64,000 nucleotides of DNA from Cryptosporidium bovis (GCA_009768925.2 VHIT02000002.1:558001-622000), one strand, 5' to 3'; shown: positions 27,039-37,708, numbered from the stretch's first letter. Translations and numbers: made by a program. Notes: generated by a model not told the origin, from the sequence alone.

Positions 27039-29714
27039 CTACCATTTCTCAACGATTGAGTTATTCTTCCATTTCTCACCCCAGGATTTTGTTTTTGAAC
27101 CCCATTTCCAATGGTCGCCCCAGGAATCTCCCCAGAAGTTTCCAGCTCCATCTGATGCAAATTTTTTTGCCCACTTCTCTACAAATTCTGCAGTAGCACC
27201 CCCACAACCCATGTACTCATTTCCAAGTCCGGAATATGTTTCACCCCATTCTTCACTCCATTCCTCCCCTGTATGCATTTTCATTCCATTCTTCTTCGCT
27301 GTTTTCTTACTTGAACTATTTATTTCATCAATTTCTTCTCTCCACTCTTCTCTCCACTTATCCCCAATGCTATTTTGGCCACTCTTTTGCGCCCACTTCC
27401 ATTTATTCTTGAAGTCTTCTTTCCATTCCTCTTCCCACTTATCTCCATGAAAATTTTCGCCCTTTTTCCATGCCTCTTTATAATATGGTTTTTCTGACCA
27501 TTTCTCTTCCCATTTACCTTCACTATTATATCCTTTCTTTATTGCCCATTTTTCGCCTTTTTCTTCAGAACTTCCGAATTCATCAAGATACCAATTTTCA
27601 ACACCTTTCCCACTTTTTGTAGTATGAGTGTTACCTTCTCCGTCATTTTCATATTCTTCTTCCCATTTTTGCTGAATTTTACTTCGATCACCAGAATCAT
27701 ATTTCGTTCCACATTTAAAAATATTGATTCTTCCTGACTTTTCTATTACTTCTTTTTCCTGCCATATTTCAATTGGTCCAATAGAATCACACATCTCCCA
27801 ACAGCAATTCTTATCAAATTTCCCAGTTTCGTCTTTTTTCCATTCCTCACACCATTCTACGCGTTTTTTTTCGTCACTTTTCAAATCTATTCCCCTTTTG
27901 TTACCCTTTTCCTGTAGGCCATCTTTCTCCCAATAATCCAACGATTCGTAGTTTTGGCTCTTATTCCATGTCTCACCTGACTCAAAGTATGAATATTTAT
28001 CTTCAAAAAGAGATGAAGAGTCTTGTTTTTTTGCTTTAAGGCCTAACCTATTCTCTTCAGAAGCAACCTCTTTAAGAGATTGTGTTCTTTTTTCACCCCA
28101 CTGATCCCCATTCTTGTTGGTCCATTGTTTATTCGTGGAATGATAAGTTCTAAGGAGTTCATCTGTGTCATTTACACGAACAAGATTTTCATTCCAATCT
28201 TCAGACCAAGATTCTCCAGTAAATATACCTTCACTTCTTTTTTTCCCTTTTCTAGAAACACTTTCAGGAAGGTGTTCATTTGTTTCATCATGTTTTTGTG
28301 AATTGTATATTTGTTCTTCATAAAACTCCTCTCTGAAATGCTCAGTTCCGTTGTTATACCAATTCTCCTTAATAAACTCAACCCTTTCATTTTTGCTACC
28401 TTTTTCCACAATTTGCTCACCCCAGGTGTTATTTTCCCCCACTTTCTCCCAATTTTTTCTCACTGTTTTGACTTTGCAATGGTCTTTATATTCAACTTCT
28501 TCCCAAATGACTGAAAATTTCTCATTACTAGACCTGGAATAACCAAATTTTTCCCCCCATTGTTTTTCTTCATCAATAAACCATCGATCGGTTTCTTTTG
28601 TTCCATCCACTTTTTCAAACCAAACTTCGTACCATTCTGTCATTTCATTTTTAATCCCACGTTTTTTTCCACTCTTGTTTCCATAACTGTCTACTTCAAC
28701 ATATTCCTTCCATATTTCATTGTATTTAAAATTATTTTCTTCACTATCCAGTTGTTTTTCAAGACTATCTTTAATCACCTTCGCTTCCTCCTCAATTGGA
28801 ACTTTTGAACTTGAAATCATCTCTCTAGAATCGCATTCATCGGAAAAGTCACCACTTTTATAAGAGTTATATACTATCTCTGTTGCTTCAACCAGTGACT
28901 TTTTTCTCTTAGATACAAATGAAAATGTTCCGTTGTTTAATTTGGGTTTAATTCCTTTTTCCTGGTAAATTATCGTGCATGTATCCTTATCAAATACAGT
29001 ATGTTCTCTCCATTCCTTTGAATTAAGATTATTTTTTCCATATTTGTTTACTTGAACCAATCTCCAATTTACTTCACAACTGTTTTCTTTCTCTAAAGAT
29101 TCGAGGTTGAATTCCGAGTCTTCGAAACTATAACTAACTACACGTACATTATTTTCACAAAGATTTTCAACACACTTTCTCACAAAAAGTTTATTTCCTC
29201 TCCTAAACCACTTTTCTCTCCATCTCTTATTTTTTCTATAATCGATTCCAGATAACTGTCCAAGCGATGCCTTGTTAATGCTTTCGTTGGAAATTCCAAG
29301 ATAGTTTTCAGATTCAGAACTTAGGTTGTTTTGTTTTATATTGTTAGTTACATTAATAATTAAATCTTCATGTGATTCTTCAGATATAACTTGAGAATCA
29401 ATGGATCCGTTTGGAATGTTCCTTTGTTCAATCCATTCCTCCTCCCAGCTTTTATCTTTAGCTTCCTTTTTCCCCCAAATTAATCCTTTTTCATCCCCCT
29501 CCCAGGTCTCTGTGTAATCCTCATATTCTTGTTCGCCCTTAATTCTGTCCGTTACCAATTTCAAAGTAATATCGTCTTGGTTTAAAGGTGGCCGGCCATC
29601 TATTACAAGGCTGCTTCCAAATCTTGAACGTGCATTATCATAATAAATTAAACTTTGTTCTTCAGTTGTTGAAGATTGGGGTCGATTACTAGTTGGTACC
29701 CTTGAGAGACGCAT
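27039..29714 (-). CDS. Trp-rich ESV1/LESV-like starch-associated protein
   Basis: 891 residues from the ATG at 29714. Almost the whole length is built of degenerate Trp/Glu/Lys repeats of about 25-35 residues, such as GDKWEEEWKEDF, GDKWREEWREE, SEGKWEEKW and the terminal SDGAGNFWGDSWGDHWKWG. This arrangement is the hallmark of plant ESV1 and LESV, whose parallel Trp/aromatic array binds the glucan double helices of starch. LESV-like proteins are also known in apicomplexans that store amylopectin. A role in organising cytosolic amylopectin granules is therefore inferred. No signal peptide, transit peptide or membrane segment is seen. Its base composition and codon style look like its neighbours, so there is no sign of recent transfer. 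Confidence 0.7.
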   Translation of the reverse strand: MRLSRVPTSNRPQSSTTEEQSLIYYDNARSRFGSSLVIDGRPPLNQDDITLKLVTDRIKGEQEYEDYTETWEGDEKGLIWGKKEAKDKSWEEEWIEQRNIPNGSIDSQVISEESHEDLIINVTNNIKQNNLSSESENYLGISNESINKASLGQLSGIDYRKNKRWREKWFRRGNKLFVRKCVENLCENNVRVVSYSFEDSEFNLESLEKENSCEVNWRLVQVNKYGKNNLNSKEWREHTVFDKDTCTIIYQEKGIKPKLNNGTFSFVSKRKKSLVEATEIVYNSYKSGDFSDECDSREMISSSKVPIEEEAKVIKDSLEKQLDSEENNFKYNEIWKEYVEVDSYGNKSGKKRGIKNEMTEWYEVWFEKVDGTKETDRWFIDEEKQWGEKFGYSRSSNEKFSVIWEEVEYKDHCKVKTVRKNWEKVGENNTWGEQIVEKGSKNERVEFIKENWYNNGTEHFREEFYEEQIYNSQKHDETNEHLPESVSRKGKKRSEGIFTGESWSEDWNENLVRVNDTDELLRTYHSTNKQWTNKNGDQWGEKRTQSLKEVASEENRLGLKAKKQDSSSLFEDKYSYFESGETWNKSQNYESLDYWEKDGLQEKGNKRGIDLKSDEKKRVEWCEEWKKDETGKFDKNCCWEMCDSIGPIEIWQEKEVIEKSGRINIFKCGTKYDSGDRSKIQQKWEEEYENDGEGNTHTTKSGKGVENWYLDEFGSSEEKGEKWAIKKGYNSEGKWEEKWSEKPYYKEAWKKGENFHGDKWEEEWKEDFKNKWKWAQKSGQNSIGDKWREEWREEIDEINSSSKKTAKKNGMKMHTGEEWSEEWGETYSGLGNEYMGCGGATAEFVEKWAKKFASDGAGNFWGDSWGDHWKWGSKTKSWGEKWKNNSIVEKW

Positions 29715-29918
29715 AGCTATGAGAACTTACTACAGCAATTAAAACTATCCCATTACATCTGAAAAATTAACTTACAAGAAATTACTGATGCCAATAATTT
29801 GTGGAAACGAATTTGAGCGATTAAGCAAAATCGTTCGAGTTATAAAAAAAAAAAAAAAAGAAAATGCGAAAAAATCTGAAAAAAAAGAAATTTATTCGAT
29901 AAATTAATAAGACTAATT

Positions 29919-32303
29919 CTACTCATAATTCAATTTTTTGTTTTCGAGAATTTTTGTGTCGCCAATCTCAAGTACATTTGTAAACGAAATAGCGTTATAG
30001 TTCAAGTAAATATTTTTTATGTGAATTAAATCGCTAGAGTATAATTTGTCTATTACTTTACGATTGTTTTCATTTGACTTTGGTAGTAAAATATTGTTTT
30101 GTAATTCAAAATTTCGATTATTTAAAATGTAAAAAATCCGACAGTACTCTCTAGAAACATGTTTCAATGAATGAACAAAAATATTCAATGACAACCAAAA
30201 TATTTTTGGGGTATATTTTTTCACAAAGCTTCTATTTTCTATTAGATAGTTAATATCTTGGTTGCTAATTCCAATATTATCCGGTAAATTTTGAAATATA
30301 TTTATTTTGTTCAGTATTATTTGGAAAAATAGCTCAATGTTATCAACCATCAATCCAGTATTAATAATAAAGTTTTTGTTTAGTCTTACATTTGATTTAA
30401 TAGGAAATGATACGAAAAAACTCTCAAATGCTAGTCTTCTATCATATCCCCATTTTTCTTTTGTGAACAATATATCAACTACTCTTGCAGCCTTCATTTT
30501 AAAGTTGCATTCAAGATGACTTATTTCTTGTTCGAAATTCTCATACTTGAAAAAATCCAAATCATCATTTTCAGATCTAGTTTTGAAATAATCAGCTAAA
30601 TTTTGATTTAATTGAGTAAATAGGCTGGGAATTGATGAAAAAATTGTAGTTATTTCTTCTGAAATTCTTTTGTTTTCTCTAAGATTGAAAAGTGTTGTTC
30701 TAAAAATATTTTCTTTTTGGTTCAATGATTGGTTTTTCATTTCCATATTTGACTTCAATAACTTATTACAATCTATGTAAATATCTAGCTTTATTTTGTC
30801 CTTTATTTTTATAAGAAGTTTTTCAAAGCACTCGCTTTGGAGTGAATACATATTGTTTTCGACTATTGAATATTCAATGTAACATGTAGATCTTACTTTG
30901 TCTTCATAATCAAACGCTCTTGAAACGGGAAATGGAATAATCGGATCCCTATTAATAATTGATAAATTGAATGGAGCTCTAACTGATGTAGTTTCAATAA
31001 ATTCATTGCGAACATTTATTTTTTTTTCTATTTTGAAAAGTCTACATTCTGATTTCTCAGAAACTAATTTTAAATTTGGAATGAGTGCGAAATTCGGAAT
31101 ACCTTTTTTACCCAAAAGAATACTTTCAGAACTAAGCGAATCTCTAATTGATGAAACAACCTTTATAGGATTCCTTCCTACCGGAGAAGATAATGGTAAA
31201 AGTTCTACAGCAGTTGGATTAAATTGAGGTGGGACCTTCCCAAGTATCTTTAACTGAATAACATCCATCAATTCGTCAAAAAAGTAGTCACAAAATTCAC
31301 CGAAAGTAATAGACACTATATTTTCATGTTCATCAATTACCTCACCTTCTTCTGAATCTGAATACTCATTTTGTTCAGAATCTCCACATGTTTTTCTCTG
31401 TTTAAAATTTCTTTCTACAAATTTTGATAGGTAGGTGTTTTTTTGTGTAAATAGGGTTAAGTATTTAAACCCTGTACCACATGTATTTATACTCGACAAA
31501 TCTATTCTCAATAAGAGTGCATCAAAGACTTGGGAGATAAATACATCTGAATAATTTAACAGTAATTTTGAATTAATACAAGTAATCCTTATATTGCTTA
31601 TCCCTTGGTTTGTAGTAACAATAGGCCTATTTTTAGATTTACTTATATCACTATCAAGTGGATGTTCCAAAATGAAAATCAAGTTGATCTTCAAATCTTT
31701 ACTAATAATAAATTTTTGTTGAAGTTCAAAATGGATGGAGTCGACAAGAAATTCAAGTATTGTTGATAAGGTTGAATCGTTTAAAAAAGAAATCGTTTCT
31801 GGAACAATGAGCCATAAAGTTATATTATCACATGTATTTTTGAGGTTATTGATAATGTTTTCTACGTCATCGATGAAGCCCTTCTCGGAAAAATAACCTG
31901 TTGAAAACATTTTACTATTGATCTGGTCGTCTATTTTTGGTTTCCCAAGGTTAGAAATCGAATTTACAGGGTTACTAAATATATTGCTAAAAATTAATTT
32001 TGAAGTTGTATAGACATCTACGTTTCGAAGAATTCCAAAACTGTCCGAAACAAAAAGTCCAAGTCTTCGACAAGAATTATTTGGATTATAAAGTTGTAAT
32101 TCAACTGAAATTAAACGAGCAAAAACCTTAGATAAATTATCTACGACATTTTCACTTTTTGAGAGAGGATCATTCGAATATTTAATGTACTTATCAATAC
32201 GCTCAAAACATTTCGGTTTGGAAGAAAGGTCCCTCTCCAAAAGTTCCCAATCTATATCTAATTTGTTTTGAATAACATTGATGAACTTTTCTACACGATT
32301 CAT
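29919..32303 (-). CDS. Unrecognised protein, 794 residues
   Basis: The open frame begins with GTG at 32351, but the first ATG is at 32303 and is used here. I do not recognise a family. It has many Ile/Leu-rich helical and strand segments, for example WLIVPETISFLNDSTL and INLIFILEHPLDSD, which look like a folded alpha/beta domain in the first 300 residues. An acidic insert (SEQNEYSDSEEGEVIDEHE) follows at about 330. A C-terminal helical region includes WGYDRRLAFESFFVSFP. No signal peptide or clear membrane helix is seen. It is a single-exon gene whose 5' end faces the 3' end of UBC9 about 120 bases away. Confidence 0.75.
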   Translation of the reverse strand: MNRVEKFINVIQNKLDIDWELLERDLSSKPKCFERIDKYIKYSNDPLSKSENVVDNLSKVFARLISVELQLYNPNNSCRRLGLFVSDSFGILRNVDVYTTSKLIFSNIFSNPVNSISNLGKPKIDDQINSKMFSTGYFSEKGFIDDVENIINNLKNTCDNITLWLIVPETISFLNDSTLSTILEFLVDSIHFELQQKFIISKDLKINLIFILEHPLDSDISKSKNRPIVTTNQGISNIRITCINSKLLLNYSDVFISQVFDALLLRIDLSSINTCGTGFKYLTLFTQKNTYLSKFVERNFKQRKTCGDSEQNEYSDSEEGEVIDEHENIVSITFGEFCDYFFDELMDVIQLKILGKVPPQFNPTAVELLPLSSPVGRNPIKVVSSIRDSLSSESILLGKKGIPNFALIPNLKLVSEKSECRLFKIEKKINVRNEFIETTSVRAPFNLSIINRDPIIPFPVSRAFDYEDKVRSTCYIEYSIVENNMYSLQSECFEKLLIKIKDKIKLDIYIDCNKLLKSNMEMKNQSLNQKENIFRTTLFNLRENKRISEEITTIFSSIPSLFTQLNQNLADYFKTRSENDDLDFFKYENFEQEISHLECNFKMKAARVVDILFTKEKWGYDRRLAFESFFVSFPIKSNVRLNKNFIINTGLMVDNIELFFQIILNKINIFQNLPDNIGISNQDINYLIENRSFVKKYTPKIFWLSLNIFVHSLKHVSREYCRIFYILNNRNFELQNNILLPKSNENNRKVIDKLYSSDLIHIKNIYLNYNAISFTNVLEIGDTKILENKKLNYE

Positions 32304-32422
32304 TTGGGAACATATAAATATTTGAGTGATTAACTTCAGTAAGTAATTCACTAATAATTATAATAAAACACCTAATAGTTAATGTTTATTGGACGGATAA
32401 TATTAGCGCGAAGTAAGCAGAG

Positions 32423-32955
32423 TCAATCAGAAGGTCTATTTTGCAGTGCTTGTTGTTTAATTCTTCGATTATATTCCGCCCTATTATTAGTATATAGTTG
32501 GTAAGATTCAGCTTGTGCAGGCGACTTGATATTTGGATTGTCAAGCAAATCTTGAATACCCAATAAAATTTGTTTCATTGTAATTGATGGTTTCCAATCT
32601 TCGTCCTCATTTAATATAGAGAGGCAAACCGTTCCAGAAGGATAGATATTTGGATGAAACAAGGGTGGTTGAAAGATACATTTCGGAGGCTTCGCAGGGT
32701 AATCATCCGGGAAAGTTACAATAAGAGTATATTCTCCATATTCCCACGGTGTCTAAAGGGAGAAAATTATTTAATTAAACTAAAAACAACTAGTCTTAAA
32801 CTTACCCCACTCTTTCCTGGAATTTTGCAAATCCACTTCATCATATTTTGTCCTTCGCCATCTTCCGAGGGTGCGTACTTCGCGGAAAAACCAACGGGGT
32901 GGTCCTTTCGCCATTCTGCTCTTTCTTGAGCAATTCTTTTACGTGAAAAACTCAT
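32423..32955 (-). CDS. UBC9: SUMO-conjugating enzyme UBC9, two exons
   Basis: Exon 1 is 32955-32806 and exon 2 is 32752-32423, separated by a 53-base GT-AG intron; together they code for 159 residues. The protein follows UBC9 throughout: [17 protein letters not shown], then [32 protein letters not shown] with the catalytic Cys at residue 93 (the same position as in human UBC9), [20 protein letters not shown], and [14 protein letters not shown]9 is the sole E2 for SUMO and acts mainly in the nucleus. The N-terminal basic helix used for SUMO/E1 contact is present. Nothing unusual beyond the intron. Confidence 0.96.
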
Positions 32956-33155
32956 ATCAACACGTAAATATTACACTGTGCTAAAAAGTAATTTTTGTCG
33001 GGGCTTTGAAAATAAAATACAATGAATAATTTTTTCCGGGAACAGAGGGAATCACTGAATTAAAAACCCGAGGACAAAAAAAAGTACAAAACTCCTGAAA
33101 AAAACAACTTAAATTTACAAATATGTTAAAAATAAATATGGTTAAGCAATATTAC

Positions 33156-35066
33156 TCAGACAACTAAAACTAAACAAAATACGATAATTGACATAAAAAT
33201 ATTGAGATGGACAATATTTCTTTTTATTTCTAGTGAATCTGAATTATATGTTCTTCCCGGACCAGCCAGCAAAAATACATTCTCCTTACAGACTTCCGAT
33301 ATAGGATCTGATGGAAGCTGTCTAATGATTCCAGGATACCACAACATGTCACATGAGCTTGTGGAAATATTCATGAACCCAGAAATACCCCAGGAAACCC
33401 CCCAACTGTTCTGAATGACATAGTATTTCTCGCCGCTGCTACTAACTCCAAATCCAACCATAATTACTGCATGGTCCAAATCAGAAGGAACTGTGCACTT
33501 TGGAGCCTTATAAATTCCTCCTGAATAGCTTGTAAATCCGGGTAAATTTGAATTAACACTCAAAGATATCGACCCAACTTTTGGAAGAACAGTGGTTACA
33601 AAATCCCAACCGTCATCACCGGTTAAGGAAAGCCCTGTAAAAACATTGTACTTTCTGACAGTCGAACATCCTGTACATCTTTTCGCTCGGCAACTTTTTT
33701 CTGATTCGACATATGGATACTCCTCCCAAGAACAAAATGAATTCTGTGGGTTGTTGCTCTCAAGCAAATAACTCCACCCATTAGAATAGAAACCTCCATT
33801 ACAACCCAAGTTCCCGAAGCCTTGACTACAATCAATTATTTGCTGTGGAGAGAGTGGGGCTGTAAGAATCGATTCCTGAATACAGTTTGATATGCTTACA
33901 GATGAACTAACAACAAATGCATAACAACCACCACATTTTCCCTGGTCATATGGAAAGTAAACACAAGACTTGCCGTTCACATCACGGGAATCGAAATAAT
34001 CAAGTTTATTTGATTTATCGTCCGCTGCAAGTTGGTCCGAATTTATTTCTGAGTTTTGGTACTCAGATAGGAGCTCCCTAACTACATGAATACCCTCACT
34101 CGTTTTATTAACCAATGAAATTCCCCCTGAAGTAAAATTGTAACCAAATACCAGTTCTTTACCTTCGACTACAGACTCTCTCCACTTCCTGCTTATTTTA
34201 ACACCTCTTACATTATCTGGGACAACCAGTTTTGAAGGAGGTTGATCCAATGACACTTGAGTAAGATCGAACTCTGTTTCAGGGTTTGCCTTCATAGCTA
34301 AAGTTATATCATTTATTTTTTCCTCGCATTTTTCAATTGATGTTACATTCAGATCCAGGTTGCGTTGTGTCTCAAGCACAAAATTGCATATACACTCCCT
34401 TATCGAAAAAATTCCGCTATCCTCATTCTTCAGAACATCCACCAACCTGTATGTACTGTTTTCTCGTTGGAAACGGCTAAATTCGTTCCCCACCCAACTT
34501 GTATTAGAAGAGTGAAGAAGATTATTTAAAAACGGGCCCGGAAGAGTTTCAAAATTCAAGTTATCATCTATTTCGCCATTATATTTTGTTATATTTATGC
34601 TTATGTTTATTCTTTTTCGATGATCGCGGCCAATCTTCCATGCCATATTTGAATTTCGCTTAAATTCCTCATTTTCAAGTTTCTTCACCTTACTTGAATA
34701 ATAAAAGGTTAGCGCGATTTTTCGTAGGAACCCACGTAGGAAATTGTAGTCTGTAATGCATCTATCAACGATTTTCGAATAATTGAAGTTAAACGACGAA
34801 AAAAGTAACTCTGTGTGCTCTGAGTACCCTTTGTAAGCAAAATCCAAATTGTGTGATAATGGAATACTTCCATTTGAGGTTGTATTATCATAGTCAACGG
34901 TTTTTGAATAAATAGAATTATTTCCAAAATCATGGTTTACTGCAAAATCTATCTCGCTGCCGTTTAAATTCCCTCTAAAGTTAGTTTCATTTTTATTCGA
35001 CACCTCGGAAAATACACAGTTAATGGCCTCAATTGCCAACAACCAAACAAAAATTCCGAAATGCAT
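33156..35066 (-). CDS. Papain-family (C1A) protease with C-terminal membrane tail
   Basis: 636 residues. The first ~20 form a signal peptide (FGIFVWLLAIEAINC). A long glycosylation-rich pro-region (many NxS/T) runs to about 355. The C1A protease domain follows, with the oxyanion Gln375 and catalytic Cys381 in YDQGKCGGCYAF, His532 in LDHAVIMVGFG and Asn553 in VIQNSWG, so the triad is complete. Tyr replaces the usual Trp after the catalytic Cys, as in cathepsin C, and GG replaces GS before it. The last ~14 residues (SIIVFCLVLVV) are hydrophobic up to the C-terminus, which suggests a tail anchor or GPI signal. Secreted, membrane-tethered processing or nutrition is inferred. Confidence 0.88.
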   Translation of the reverse strand: MHFGIFVWLLAIEAINCVFSEVSNKNETNFRGNLNGSEIDFAVNHDFGNNSIYSKTVDYDNTTSNGSIPLSHNLDFAYKGYSEHTELLFSSFNFNYSKIVDRCITDYNFLRGFLRKIALTFYYSSKVKKLENEEFKRNSNMAWKIGRDHRKRINISINITKYNGEIDDNLNFETLPGPFLNNLLHSSNTSWVGNEFSRFQRENSTYRLVDVLKNEDSGIFSIRECICNFVLETQRNLDLNVTSIEKCEEKINDITLAMKANPETEFDLTQVSLDQPPSKLVVPDNVRGVKISRKWRESVVEGKELVFGYNFTSGGISLVNKTSEGIHVVRELLSEYQNSEINSDQLAADDKSNKLDYFDSRDVNGKSCVYFPYDQGKCGGCYAFVVSSSVSISNCIQESILTAPLSPQQIIDCSQGFGNLGCNGGFYSNGWSYLLESNNPQNSFCSWEEYPYVESEKSCRAKRCTGCSTVRKYNVFTGLSLTGDDGWDFVTTVLPKVGSISLSVNSNLPGFTSYSGGIYKAPKCTVPSDLDHAVIMVGFGVSSSGEKYYVIQNSWGVSWGISGFMNISTSSCDMLWYPGIIRQLPSDPISEVCKENVFLLAGPGRTYNSDSLEIKRNIVHLNIFMSIIVFCLVLVV

Positions 35067-35227
35067 TTATCATATAGAAGAGAATTAACCTATAAATATC
35101 CTATTGGAGCAGAGTATGGTTGAAAATTATTGAAAAAATACAAAGTTCCTTTTTAATTCCAACAATACGAATATTTCTAACAGCACCGTCGGGCGGCGAA
35201 TGATACGTTGATAAATAAAATTTGATG

Positions 35228-37708
35228 TCAAATGTTTGAATGAACTAAAGTATATATTAAAGGTTTATTTTTGTTTGAGTTCGCACGATGAAGATGTTGA
35301 ATAAAGTTGTCATTTATTTGTACTCCTTTCACATAGTGAAAGTAATTACCAACATATTTATCTATCCCGCTGTTTCTATCGACAAATAAATCTACTAGCA
35401 TAATACTTGAGTTGACCGAAAAATCCCCTGTGTTCGCCTCAAGTTTCAGGTCAATTATTATATGAAGGTCTTTACTTACATTTTCTTGTTGCACTTTTTC
35501 ACCTATGCAAAAATCATAGGCATCGATTGAATGGAGAAAACTGGGAGAGTATGCTTTAATCTCATTGTATATTTCTGAAATAAAATCTCTTGGGGTGCTA
35601 TTCTTTATAAAATGAACTTCTCTCGAGTAAACCACATTATTAATTTTGTAATTATGTTGGCCAGGATCCATATAATGATCAAAATCTTCGTCCGAGTTCA
35701 TAAAACATCTAACTTTATCTAGAGATGGAAGATATCCCTTCAAACCACCTGGAAATTCAAAGTGTTCTTCAACAGCTTCCTTTGGACTCCTTGGGGATTT
35801 TTCTTCATTAGAATGACTTTTCTCAGGTTCTGGTTCCTGAATCAAAATATTTGAAGACAAATTCCAATTGATTAACGATGAATTATTAATATTCTGATAA
35901 ATTTGATGGATAACGGAATGGAGTATTCCCGGTGTTTTTATTTTACTAAACTCACTGCTGCCGCATCTTCTTGTTTCGCTGTCTTGTAATTCGTTAGTAA
36001 ATACACATCTGCTCTTATTTGAACCCCAAAATGTTTTTCTGGATGCGGTATTGCTCATTCCAATATTCGCAAAACAAATAGGGGAAACGAATGAGTCGCT
36101 TTTATCGTACTGATTATTTTGTCTATTACTTAGTGCTATCTTATCATCTAGACCCAATTTTATACTATTAAACAAGTCGTTAACAAGGAGTAATATGTCC
36201 ATCTCAACTTCCTTTTGTTCAGTTATATCGACTTCGTAAAAATTGTCTCTATCCATTATTTTCATGTGTTCGTCATAGGCTGTATCGATTTGTGGAGATT
36301 CGATTTCTGTTCTACTACATAGAAGAGACTGGCGTTTGAGAAAAATATTTTTGTTCTTATTTCTCGAGTAGTTGTTCAAGCAATTGCTTTCAATATTCTT
36401 CCCTTCTATAATATTGGAAAGATAACTCTGTATCTTAGATAAGTCAGTTAATAGTAAAGAAGAAGGTCTTTTTGTTTCATCAAATTCAATAACTTTGTCT
36501 ATTTCAAAAACGTATCTATCACCTATAATTATTTGCTTCTTTTCTGTGTTAATACAAAACCCACTTGTATTACATTCATCTGTTCTTACCCCATATAAAT
36601 GGTTGTTTTCAATATTTGTTCCATTCTCTTTTTCTGAAATATCACTTATGCCACCAACAACGCTATTCCTTTCTGGACTTGGGATAAAAATAAACATTCT
36701 GGATGTTTGTGGTATTTCAACCAAATAATTTCTCAAAACAAATCTTGGTTTATTTTTAAATTTATGTAGTTTAAATTCGAGTTGATTCAAAGTTATTTTG
36801 TCATTATTCAAAAGTTTCTCTAATTTCAAAGCAAATTCAACAGAGTTGTTAAATGGAAACCCCAAGCTTTTAGAGATTTCACTGTGATTTATATTACCAT
36901 ATTCATATAATTTTATTGATTTTTCAGACTCTAAAACTTCTTTTGATAATAACTTTATTGTTTCCTCTGTTTCTGATATTTTTTGAGTTAACTCGTTATT
37001 TAGATCCCTGAAACTATCGATTTCATTTCTGTATTTATTGAGTAATAGTTCAATACGGCCCAATTGATGTTCCAATTTTTCCATTTCTAATTTTGATTCT
37101 TCTTCGAATTTCTGAATCATAGTTTTCTCCTTTATACATTTTTGATTCTCCTCTTCTAAATACTCCAGCTGAAGTTTAAGCTCTGATTTTGAGGTTTTGA
37201 ATGAAAGTTCAAGTTGATTACATTCCTCCTCCACTTTTTTAAGTTTTAGTTTAGACTTCTCTAGTTTAGACTCCCTTTCACTTATTAGGCTCTTCTGTCT
37301 GAAACTTAAGTTTTGTATTATATTTAAATGTTCCTGTTTCCCACTCGATTGTTTTACATTATCTTTCATAGATCTTGCACAAGTGTATTTCATGGAATTT
37401 ATATTCGCCCTAGTGTTTAACATAACTACATTCTTTCCAGTAACTTGCCTTTTTATCCCTGTTGATTCAATTGAACTCTCAATTGGTTTCTGCTTAATAA
37501 AAGCTACCCTTGGAACATGGACTTTAACACAGTTATAAGGAGTTTTATCTTTCTGAGCTTCCTCTAATCTTTCATTCCTAATTTTTAAAATAGTTCCTGG
37601 TACTTTATTTTCCTTGTTTATACCAGTTTCAGAAATGTTAGATTTAGAATTAGAAATCGCTTTTTCATTTTTCGCTGTGAAGCCAAATCTTGGAATCCTA
37701 GTCGACAT
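35228..37708 (-). CDS. Coiled-coil protein, 826 residues
   Basis: Starts at the ATG at 37708 with a basic N-terminus (STRIPRFGFTAKNEK). Residues ~140-270 form a long heptad-rich coiled coil (for example KLKLKKVEEECNQLELSF and MEKLEHQLGRIELLLNKY). The middle is Ser/Asn-rich and low in structure; the last ~150 residues look folded (VDLFVDRNSGIDKYVGNYFH). The layout, a basic head, coiled coil, disordered linker and globular tail, is what many cytoskeletal or kinetochore/spindle proteins show, but I recognise no family and give no function. No signal peptide or membrane segment. Confidence 0.75.
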   Translation of the reverse strand: MSTRIPRFGFTAKNEKAISNSKSNISETGINKENKVPGTILKIRNERLEEAQKDKTPYNCVKVHVPRVAFIKQKPIESSIESTGIKRQVTGKNVVMLNTRANINSMKYTCARSMKDNVKQSSGKQEHLNIIQNLSFRQKSLISERESKLEKSKLKLKKVEEECNQLELSFKTSKSELKLQLEYLEEENQKCIKEKTMIQKFEEESKLEMEKLEHQLGRIELLLNKYRNEIDSFRDLNNELTQKISETEETIKLLSKEVLESEKSIKLYEYGNINHSEISKSLGFPFNNSVEFALKLEKLLNNDKITLNQLEFKLHKFKNKPRFVLRNYLVEIPQTSRMFIFIPSPERNSVVGGISDISEKENGTNIENNHLYGVRTDECNTSGFCINTEKKQIIIGDRYVFEIDKVIEFDETKRPSSLLLTDLSKIQSYLSNIIEGKNIESNCLNNYSRNKNKNIFLKRQSLLCSRTEIESPQIDTAYDEHMKIMDRDNFYEVDITEQKEVEMDILLLVNDLFNSIKLGLDDKIALSNRQNNQYDKSDSFVSPICFANIGMSNTASRKTFWGSNKSRCVFTNELQDSETRRCGSSEFSKIKTPGILHSVIHQIYQNINNSSLINWNLSSNILIQEPEPEKSHSNEEKSPRSPKEAVEEHFEFPGGLKGYLPSLDKVRCFMNSDEDFDHYMDPGQHNYKINNVVYSREVHFIKNSTPRDFISEIYNEIKAYSPSFLHSIDAYDFCIGEKVQQENVSKDLHIIIDLKLEANTGDFSVNSSIMLVDLFVDRNSGIDKYVGNYFHYVKGVQINDNFIQHLHRANSNKNKPLIYTLVHSNI

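Noticed and set aside
27022-27450. 142-codon plus-strand frame rich in Ser, His, Pro and Phe
   Set aside because: It is the antisense reading of the Trp-rich repeats; its composition mirrors them.
29919-32303. Possible ORC-type AAA+ domain in the first 300 residues
   Set aside because: Only a vague strand-helix resemblance; no Walker A or sensor motif visible.
33156-35066. Assignment as cathepsin C (dipeptidyl peptidase I)
   Set aside because: Tyr after the catalytic Cys fits, but the exclusion domain is not recognisable and a C-terminal membrane tail is present; kept as C1A only.
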